DNA of 64,000 nt, taken from Sabethes cyaneus. Taxonomy: Eukaryota > Arthropoda > Insecta > Diptera > Culicidae. How positions within the stretch are numbered: position 1 is the stretch's first letter; every line of letters starts with the position of its first letter. The translations under genes and the position numbers were made by a program. Shown piece by piece: positions 56,001 through 64,000 of the stretch. The notes under the pieces were generated by a model. That model was given only the letters and a program-made list of their open reading frames with translations. It made no database searches and was not told the DNA's origin. The DNA is taken from NCBI RefSeq assembly GCF_943734655.1, contig NC_071354.1:163185142-163249141 (forward strand). Direction: 5' to 3'.

Positions 56001-58495
56001 AAAAGCTCTACTTTGTATAAGAATATAGGCGTAAACATTTGTAAAACCTTTATTGTAACTGAGTAATAACTGTATCGACTCGGTCACGATCCGTTTTAAA
56101 ATTGTATTGAGAAATTGTTACCGGCAATCAATCGATTCCGAGTGGACAAATACTCCCAAACGTCTCCTGAGCTGAGGCCTGAGGGTCGATCTGTGCAAGC
56201 AGTTGATGCTGTACGTTTGTGTATGTGTAGGTACCTACATCTGCGCATTGAGATGAGACCTTTGCGCAGGAATAATATGCCATGTGTAGGCAGCCTTTAT
56301 AACTGCCCTCTCGAGCGACCCAAAAGAGACCTTAGTCGGCTCGGCGCAAACGAAAATAGAATTAAAGCACAGGGCAAGGAAAAAGGAGGCTTGATCGAAA
56401 TCACTTTTTGCTCCCTATCTCTCTCTTTCGTTGGTTCGTCGGTCTGTTGCATAGGGGCACTGAGCCGAAATTAAAGTTTTCCTAAACAGTTTCATGATAA
56501 CGATTAGGATTTAGTTAATGCATTCAATCGACCAAGATATTTCCGAGTGACCCATTAATTTTCAAAAGTTTAAGTAATATAGATAATACAAACTAAAAAC
56601 AAAATTCACTAGACCCATAGGTATTCTACTTCAATCATCTTTTCCTCGGCAGTGTGTGCTCTCTCAGCGGTTCCAGTCCAGCATTACCAGCCAAAGGAAT
56701 GTCGACGGTGGCAGCTCGTACGGAAACCAGTTTTCAGTCCTGATCGGTTCGTTGCTCGGAATAGACTTGAAATATATATATATTTTTTTTCAACAGATCA
56801 TGGTATACATTGGTAGTTCGGAAACACGTTATAGTTTAAATCGGTTTAAATTTTACACTGTTCTATACGAATGCAATTAGATAGGACTTGAACTTTGTTT
56901 ATTATGTTGTAAAATGGTCGCTCTAGTAACGCTCATAAAACTTGTTAGAAACGCGTCGTGGTATTTGCTTTAGTATGTTCATTGCTTAATTATGGCTGTG
57001 CGCGAATAGGTACTTACCACTCTCAGGCTATCACCTCTCGACTAAGCTTCCTCAGCGTCGGAAACTTCTCGTAACCAATGAAATCTGTACGTTGAGAAAA
57101 TATCTGAGTGTAAAACTAGCCTCCAATGATCTGTGGACGTACAAAAAAACATAAATTTTGCAACTAATTGCCACTAAAAGATTGTCTGTGGCAGGCATTA
57201 ACCGATTATTGTTTATAAATTTCAACAGCCCAGCTCAGTGGAAAGTTTAAGGCCTGGAAGATAAATTGTGTTTTTGAAATTCGACGAATTAAGGCTACTC
57301 GGCAGTGGAGAAAAAGTGTCTAAAAGCAAGTGCAAGAAATAGTCGTGTTCTCAATGATTATTTAATTATTTAATTAAGATGTGGAAGTATGTCTAGCGTC
57401 TAGTCGTATCTTCGTCACAGCGATCGTGGATCTGAGCTTCACCATGATTTCCAGTTTGTGCGCAATGCGAAAAACCAGTTTTACTGAATGAAGCATGCTT
57501 TAGAAAAATCTTGCGAAACAAAGTGAAAGAAATTCACCGTCGTTTTTGAGAAAAAGGAAGCTGCTTGCATTCGCGTAAGATGCAGAAATGCAAGCATTTT
57601 GGTGCTGAGTGCATTGTTTAATACAAACAACGGATGTATCTCTGAGGCTATCTACGTCGTGCTGCTATGGGTGTTGATGGTACACAACACCGACGATTAA
57701 GCTGACTTGAGGTCCCAGGAGGGACCTATATTCGACAGAGTGCGTAAAAGTAAGTAAAGAAATAAGAAAAACTGATGGAAGCGAAATTTACAATTCAGAG
57801 GTCCGCCTTCAACACTGAAGGGACGCAGGTACTGTGTAAACAAGACACATTTTGTTGAGAAATCGATGAAATAATGGTCCATCAGCCAGATAAAAGCGAC
57901 TGTTGAGTGACCGAGCTTCAAAACGGAAATGTGGTAATGCAAAAATTACGCTTTGTGATACATAGTTGTTCAATTCAAGTTTCGTGGAACGACGAGTTCA
58001 GCAGGGCCACTTTATTTTACTTGGTAGCGTTTTTAAATTATCTCAGCTGTGTATTTCAGCATGTCATTCGAATTGAAGAATATTAAAGTTGGTCTCAATA
58101 AATCAAAATGATTCTTTAATTCCTCTGGTAAGCTAAAATAATGCTCCATTGCATGTGATGCAATTCATTTGAAAGCAATTATTACTAATAATGTATTACA
58201 GTGTTTATCCGTTTACAGCATCATTCGCTTTTGACAACGTTCCTTGAAAATTATATGTTCAACGAGATAAATACCTAAAATAAGTGGTTGTGGCAGTCTA
58301 AAAATTTGGTGTTGCGATGCGTTGATAACAGTTATCGAAACTCTCAATAATTATTTCAACCTGGATACTGACTAATCAATAGAGAGTAGATATTAGACAT
58401 CTTGTCATTTTCAAAAATAGAATAAAAATTGAAGGAGACATGTTCGCATGTTTGATCTACGTTGACTACGAAAGTTTCATCTGCAAACATTGCAG
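56001..58495. other. Low-repeat noncoding DNA, gene not recognised
   Basis: This stretch shows less transposon sequence than its surroundings and a GC-richer block at 56150-56470. A 119-codon plus frame (56115-56474) is Arg- and Cys-rich without recognisable domains. Segments near 56640-56770 and 57240-57350 look like they could be noncoding 5' exons or regulatory DNA of a gene outside the window, but nothing in the sequence proves it. Confidence 0.3.
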
Positions 58496-59325
58496 TTTTT
58501 GATGTAGGACTACGTCTTACCGGAAGACTGGAAACGTTGGAGCAGTGGGGAGGTCATTCCAAAAAATCTAAAAATGCGAGAATTACGTAAAAATTACTGA
58601 TTTTGAGCCCGAATAACTCAGTCATTTCTCAACCAGTTCGAATGACATTTACAGGGGTTAAACAAAATGATCGGGACAGGCAAAATTTTGACGAAATTCA
58701 AAGGGTCATAGCTTCTACAAAATAAAATATTTTCTCTAATTGCAATCCAAAACCAATTGCATTCAACAGTGAAATTTTTCTAGTTTTTGTAAAATATTTC
58801 GAGATTTGCAGTAGCTAATGAACACCGGAGATATTCCGCGTTGTTCCGGGGTATGTATACAACCAAGTTACGTCCATTTCCGTGAACTCAGTATCAGTAA
58901 CATCTATTGCTCTGGCCATTTTGGGACATGACTCAAACCATATCAATATGAGCATGAAACTTTAAGGTTTTATGAGGCAGTAATACTGGAAGCATTTCCA
59001 GGTTCGCAGCTTGCCTTGGCAACCCTGTAGCAGGTTCTAAGTGCCCCGGCGGAAGAGGTCGTTTTAGGGAATTTCCGAAACCATATCAATATGGGCGTCA
59101 AACTTCAGGATTTTTAACCCTCGCAAATTCTAGAAGTTTGACATGCATGCATATTCGTATGGTTTCGGTCACATCTTAAAATGTACAAAATGGTAGGACG
59201 TTACTGGCAACATTTCCAGAACTGATTTTACTGAAATGGTCATATATTGGTTGTTTCTTGACGGATTTCCGTTCTCTTTTCACCAATCGACTGGAAATGA
59301 AATCTAATATTTTTTGAAACGAAAC
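58496..59325. repeat. Dispersed repeat copies
   Basis: 58500-58645 is an inverted copy of the repeat at 46691-46985 (GATGTAGGACTACGTCTTAC). 58930-59165 holds AAACCATATCAATATG(A/G)GC followed by AAACTT twice in direct order (58935, 59081) and once inverted (about 59130-59165). Class unknown. Confidence 0.45.
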
Positions 59326-59329
59326 CATA

Positions 59330-59616
59330 AGGGCGCTGATCTGGTACAAGTACCAGCGAACCACATGCCCTGGTGGGAGTTGTGGGTTCGAATCCGGTTA
59401 TAATCTCAGATTATAGCTTGGTTCGACTCATGCACCTTCCAGCATTGGACATAAGGCAGGAGTCAAAACGACTACTTGTTAAGCGTAGCTACCAATATCC
59501 TCCCCCCACCCCCCTTTTTCACCTATCCGCTCTTCCCCCTCCTTCACAAAAAAAAAATCATTTTCTTTCCCCTACCGTCCCTTCATCAATTGTAGAACCA
59601 TCGTTTCAAAAAAAAA

Positions 59617-59658
<42 letters not shown>

Positions 59659-59812
59659 ACCGCATTTCAAGGTCAAGACTAAAAACATGAGATTAGTCTA
59701 AATACATTTGTTTCACCCTTCCCTTTTTGTCTCCCAGCCTACATCTGTTATCTGTCCGGAAATTCACCTATTGCAAAAGAAATAAATCCCTAAATCCCTA
59801 AATATGTATGTC
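59330..59812 (+). repeat. SINE-like unit with TAAATCCC tail
   Basis: GATCTGGTACAAGTACC (A-box-like) precedes GTGGGTTCGAATCCGG (B-box-like) by about 45 bases. A long C/T-rich body follows, broken by a (TA)n run at 59619-59653, and the unit ends with tandem AAATCCCT repeats at about 59783-59803. The head and tail are typical of a tRNA-derived SINE; target duplication not found. Confidence 0.5.
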
Positions 59813-60181
59813 AAGTTCGATGAAGAACCGTCTAATGGTTTAGAAGTTGTGGATACAGGCATATAAATACACAAACGTACATTGACTTTTATATATTAGA
59901 AGATGCAATTGCAATTTTAAAAATGCAATAATCGTTTTTGTATCATAATTTGAACAAAACGAGATATTTTTAATATACTGCAATGTATATTTGCCATAAT
60001 AGCATAGCTTCTTAAAGAAGAGGCTATTTAAACCCTTGCGGTAGAAACAGTCGGAGGTTTAGTGTTGCCAGCTAAAATATTTACTTAGCATACGAAAATT
60101 GATGGACAAGACACAAACACGTATCACCCTTACAACATTTAAGGTTAAAAACAATATTAACAGAGATTATTTTTACCTACG

Positions 60182-60222
60182 CGTCGACCGGTTTCAGGTA
60201 TTCTAAGCCTATCATCAGGACG
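60182..60222 (-). ncRNA. Hammerhead ribozyme-like motif (Penelope type?)
   Basis: On the minus strand the motif reads CGTC, CTGATGA, a 16-base stem II candidate (AGG and CCT can pair, with a bulged T), GAAA, CCGGTC, GACG. This follows the hammerhead order: CUGAUGA core, stem II, GAAA core, a minimal stem III made by the palindrome ACCGGT, the GUC cleavage triplet, and a stem I of CGTC with GACG. Very short stem III hammerheads are known in Penelope-like retroelements. Stem II is weak, so this copy may be inactive. Flanks 60060-60260 probably belong to the same element. Confidence 0.45.
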
Positions 60223-60267
60223 ATGCCAATGTCCAACCCTACGGTGGCACGAAAGCAAGAAAAAGTG

Positions 60268-60671
60268 CAGTGGACCCCCGTTCGTTTGAACGATTTCTCA
60301 TGCAAACTAACGGGGGTACTTTTTAATTTGAACAACTGGCCACCCTAAATATGCTGAAACTCGTATGAACTGGCCGCCCTGCTCTTTGTTATTGTTTTGG
60401 TGGTTTGATTCAGTTGGCAGTGGCAAGCAGCGAATATTTTATTCTCCGATCGGATTTCTATCGTAATTGTTGGGAAACGGAATGTGAAACTGGTTAAACA
60501 TGCTAGATCAGTACAAACAAATCGTGTTTATGTGCATTGTCTGCATAAGCAAATGATGCCATGTTGAGAATGACATTTGAACCATTTTTAATTTGCACAT
60601 CGTGCAAACCAACGGGGTTCAAACTAAAAAGTGTTCAGATTAAAAACGGTCAAACGAACGGGGGTCCACGG
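60268..60671. mobile_element. 404-bp foldback element, TA/TG flanked
   Basis: CAGTGGACCCCCGTTCGTTT at 60268 and its imperfect complement (AAACGAACGGGGGTCCACGG, end 60671) form inverted ends. The right flank is TA and the left TG, a likely decayed TA duplication. ACTAACGGGGGTAC and ACCAACGGGGTTCAAAC repeat just inside. No coding capacity; pogo/Tigger-like ends are possible. Confidence 0.68.
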
Positions 60672-60673
60672 TA

Positions 60674-61325
60674 TTTACTTAGGTATTTCACTTTAGCGTT
60701 TATTTCTAATTCCCGTCGTAGTAATGAAAGCCACTCTAATTTTCATCATTTCTTGGATGGATATAATGAATACTTCAAAAATTCTTGCGTCGATTTGATT
60801 CAAACACACTTACCTTCCGATCCGTGCCCTTTGAATTCACTAAAAAGCGATTAATAAAGCATTTGATTGAAATTACGCAACTGACTTATATCTTAAATTT
60901 GTCGTACCGTTTTAATATCTGTCCATCAGAATTTTTCATCGTCCGAACTAAAAATCACAACAATGTTTACGAAGCTTGTGTGCATGCATTTGTGTACGAC
61001 AGCAAGACAAATGTTATTCTGCAAAATTTCTGTAGGTTATGCAAGTTTTCCCGGCTGCAGAATAATGCGTTGCGTGAGTTATTTTTATTTTATGAATGAC
61101 GGAAATTGAAACGATTCGTCGACATTTTCTTCTTCGTCGCACAAAAAAAAACGTTGGAAATTTGGCTGCTAGAAATTCTTTAATGAAAAAAAGCATTTAA
61201 ACAGATCTCAGCTTACTTTGATTGATCGCGTATGAAAGGCAACTAAAATATTAGGGGATAACTAATTTTGCATTGTGTGTCGTAAAAATCGCTGATATTT
61301 CAATTAATTTGTGTTGGATTGAGTA
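60674..61325. other. Intergenic DNA, no gene recognised
   Basis: Plus-strand frames at 60561-60854 and 60785-61099 (97 and 104 codons) are open but without recognisable domains; they may be chance frames. Nothing else supported. Confidence 0.35.
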
Positions 61326-62206
61326 GGGGACAAACGTCTACAGTGAGACACTTTTTTCCAAAAATTTAAAAATTTTTTTGATCATAGCTACCAACGCGCT
61401 CTTCAATCTATTTGAATGATATATTCTTCTAGTTACCTGAAAAAACGTTTTGGTTATAAGCTAAATTAGTTACAACCACAAATGTGGAGGTGTATTTTTG
61501 TCTCACTGTTAACCAATAGGTGGGAAGCGTGAGACAACCAGTATTGCATACTGAGACACCAATTTGAAACCAATTTAAACCATATTTTTGGGTAATAAAG
61601 AACATGTTTATTGTGTCGTGTTGTTTATTGTGTCTATAAAGTATACATTATTATGGGTATGATTGAAAATTCCAATTATTTTCACACATACATTTATGCT
61701 CATATAGAGGACAAATCCTGGACATCTGACTTTTAACTTACCCTTCAGAATTCATTTACAGTCAATTCCTAAGGATTGATTTGCAATTGAACACAAAAAA
61801 AAATTTCAAAAAAATTTGCTTGGCAAAAGCTATGTCTCAGTGTTGCCAATAGGAATGTTTTGTGAAAAATAGTGAACTAGCGGAGTTAGCAAACAATTCG
61901 ATTGTCATATTTTTTCAAATATTTACTCTTATTAGTATGTGGTGATGCCATGCAGTAATTTTAATTTTAATTTAATATGTATTTTGTTGTTGAAAATCAC
62001 TTGAAAATGATTGCAACAAAATTTACTTTGACCCCCCCAAAACTAATTTTTGTTGAAAAATATGTTAAAAAATCAACAAATTTTTCTCAAACTACATTAT
62101 GCAATGTAGGTTCACAAACTTGACTTTGTATGAAAATATCATGGATCTTGAATATTTTATGACGTAGCTTCTGTTCCTGTTGTCTCACTGTTGACTCCCT
62201 CTCCCC
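61326..62206. mobile_element. 881-bp TA-type nonautonomous transposon
   Basis: GGGGACAAACGTCTACAGTG at 61326 and an imperfect complement ending in TCCCC at 62206 both lead to the shared motif CAGTGAGACA / TGTCTCACTG. TA flanks the element (61324-61325, 62207-62208). Further GTCTCAC motifs lie inside (about 61500, 61545 and 61832). The right half recurs at 42475-42852. No long frame. Confidence 0.75.
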
Positions 62207-62208
62207 TA

Positions 62209-63329
62209 TGTCCAGAGTGCTAGATAAAATTTATTTTAAAATTTCAACATTACTTATAACTATCGCCCCCAGTGCGCTAATCTTTGAATACTAAAATGGT
62301 CAAAAAAAATATATCGTTCATATCATAGTTAGATAGACTTGATAACCCTGCATTAGTCCTGTCTCAAACCGTTTTTTGTGATGTTAGTAGCATCAATAAA
62401 AATCTTTCTTCGTGTTCCCTCTTCCAGAAGTGCACTGTCTTTCATTACAAGTTTGCCGCTTACCGTTTATACAGTGGCATGGCCATGTATTCTCTCTGCA
62501 ATTTTCAACATATGTACGCACATAGTAATATCTGCTCATATAAACTGTGCGTTGCATATCCAGCTCCGAGCAAAACCGGTGATGATGCCTAACATCATAC
62601 CAGCCTGCAGACAGACGTGCTTACCTCTATACATTCTGCCACCCTTCGAAAGCAACGTCAACTGTGCCGGCTACCATTTATGTAGTGAATCTTCCATGTG
62701 TGGAATAATGAAGGCAACATAAGACGTTGCAAAAAGTCATGCAATGGTGCGGGTCGTTTAAAAATAAGTTATGAAAATTAACTGAACATTTTTGCATTGC
62801 GATGAACTGCACAGTGCGATGTGCGTACGATCGGGTGGATAAGGGTTGTTCATAAATGAAGTTCCAGTTAGATAGTATAGGTTGCTGCATTCCGTAAGAT
62901 TTGTTTGTACCACATTCTCATCATTACTTTTAAACATTTTTTCTGGCTCTAATTATTCCTATCACCTTGTGGTCATCAGTATGGTCACACAAATAATAAT
63001 TTCTTTAATTTGCGGTTTTTAGCTAACCCTTATGAGCGCATGAATGCTTCTCTTTATTGCGTGACGAAATGCTGCTATTATTGCAATAGAATGCTATGAA
63101 ACGGTTGAAAGCATTGTTCTTAGGAAATTGGCGTTTTTCAACGAACGATAACTTCGCAACTAATGATTTCCGCTTCGGTAGAATCTAAAAAGTTACATTT
63201 TAACCTTCATATGTTGCAATGTTTAAGACATCCCTGATCATTTTCAGTCTGCGTCACCTGATATTTATAATACACAACGTTCGCAAGATTACAAAGGTGA
63301 TAGAAGAAAAACTTTTTGTTGCGTTACAG
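62209..63329. other. Intergenic DNA, no gene recognised
   Basis: A 114-codon plus frame (62378-62722) lacks recognisable domains and any conserved partner. No supported feature. Confidence 0.35.
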
Positions 63330-63439
63330 ATATTGGCACCAACTTTTCAAAAGAGCGTAACGGCAAAAATATAAACAAACCAAGTGAGGGGTTGTTTACA
63401 TTTTGCAGTTACACCTTTTTGAAAAGTTGGTGCCGATAT
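63330..63439. mobile_element. 110-bp foldback MITE
   Basis: ATATTGGCACCAACTTTTCA (63330) and its near-perfect complement (TGAAAAGTTGGTGCCGATAT, end 63439) enclose a short interior with TTGTTTACATTTTGCAG. The right half with that interior occurs also at 35614-35685, inside an RTE fragment. Confidence 0.75.
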
Positions 63440-63699
63440 TTTCTATTCTGATCTAATCTTTCAAAGTTTGAAAATTTTGAAAATAAACATTCTCGCGCAC
63501 GTGATAACGAAATCAGGGTGGTGAACGCACAAAGATGCGCAGTGCCACTCGTTAGAATACAAAAAGACACAAACAGAAAAAATGCAGCGAACTCAAATCT
63601 TTAAAAAAAAATGCGCAAAAAATTATGTCTGTGCGATGTTCTTTATGTCGAAGATTAGTTAAATTAAATATTCAGAGTTAGGGCAATTGACTTGTTATC

Positions 63700-64000
63700 A
63701 GGACGCCAGAATTCTAATAGAAACTCAGCAGAATGCAGCAACAGCTTTGCACCGCCGGCCGAAATGTGTCAGGATGAGAATGTTAATGTTTTGACGGACA
63801 ATGGTGAGGTGACCGATAGGTGGAATCAGCACTTCGACGAGGAATCTGAATGACGCCCAGTTTGAGAACAGTAGTAGCTGGTTATCGATTTTAAAGCAGC
63901 ATTTAGTATCATCGACCGCAAAGCGCTATGATAAAACAAAAAATTAGAACGACATGCTCAGCACCTCCATTCAGTTCCACGACCATTCGGTCTAGCATAG
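63700..64000 (+). pseudogene. Decayed LINE fragment at window edge
   Basis: Broken plus-strand frames read like the linker of a LINE polyprotein (VTDRWNQHFDEE, about 63810-63850) joined after a deletion to RT motif 1 (VIDFKAAFSIIDRKAL, 63873-63930). Stops are frequent. The family was not assigned and it may continue past the window. Confidence 0.5.

Noticed and set aside
56115..56474. 119-codon plus-strand gene
   Set aside because: No recognisable domain, odd composition and no splice or codon support; may be chance.
62378..62722. 114-codon hydrophobic protein
   Set aside because: No family resemblance and no context; long frames occur by chance at this window size.

Overview
The window is a gene-poor, transposon-rich stretch of an insect nuclear genome. 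Three conserved animal genes with introns, insect-style protein sequences, low GC intergenic DNA, many TA-flanked and 8-bp-TSD miniature transposons, RTE-type LINE copies and tRNA-derived SINEs together point to a dipteran, most likely a culicine mosquito. The mosquito assignment is inference from repeat style; no species call was possible without a search.

Genes. (1) On the minus strand, about 4.55-9.57 kb, a two-exon gene encodes an unnamed arthropod protein with an N-terminal Cys-pair (zinc-binding-like) region and a C-terminal conserved helical motif; its 3.6-kb intron holds a 1.36-kb TA-flanked transposon. (2) On the minus strand, 19.25-22.94 kb, five exons rebuild a complete 803-residue p97/VCP ATPase (TER94). 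(3) On the minus strand, 37.16-38.66 kb, three exons rebuild a 457-residue WD40 splicing factor, PLRG1/Prl1 (Tango4 in flies). (4) On the plus strand, 40.24-49.29 kb, six exons rebuild a 319-residue gamma-SNAP; its last intron is 7.7 kb and packed with repeats. Genes 3 and 4 are head to head, with about 1.6 kb of transposon-derived DNA between their start codons.

Mobile DNA fills the rest. 0.6-2.0 kb: broken Tc1/mariner-type transposase split by a SINE. 10.4-15.5 kb: small foldback elements, a tRNA-like SINE and decayed LINE pieces. 15.5-17.35 kb: a young 5'-truncated RTE LINE with an open 595-codon reverse transcriptase frame, a TAAG tail and a 10-bp target duplication. 17.5-18.3 kb: mariner relic. 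24.1-24.7 kb: paired foldback elements. 26.0-31.2 kb: a three-level nest, in which an RTE copy is split by a solo LTR that is itself split by a 3.06-kb PIF/Harbinger transposon carrying both a transposase (frameshifted) and its Myb/SANT partner (intact). 31.2-34.65 kb: two distinct tandem arrays, both with higher-order structure, one carrying an inserted hAT-type MITE. 35.4-36.4 kb: RTE 3' fragment broken by two MITEs. 51.96-54.4 kb: decayed, nearly full-length RTE. 54.4-55.1 kb: two foldback elements side by side. 59.3-62.2 kb: SINE-like unit, a possible Penelope-type hammerhead ribozyme, and two larger TA-type elements. The right edge ends in another LINE fragment.

I did not find a new defence, toxin or biosynthetic system. 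The most notable content is the nested transposon stratigraphy, several MITE families with readable target duplications, the higher-order tandem arrays, and the hammerhead-like motif. Exon borders were inferred by eye from splice signals, frame and family conservation; no transcript evidence was available.
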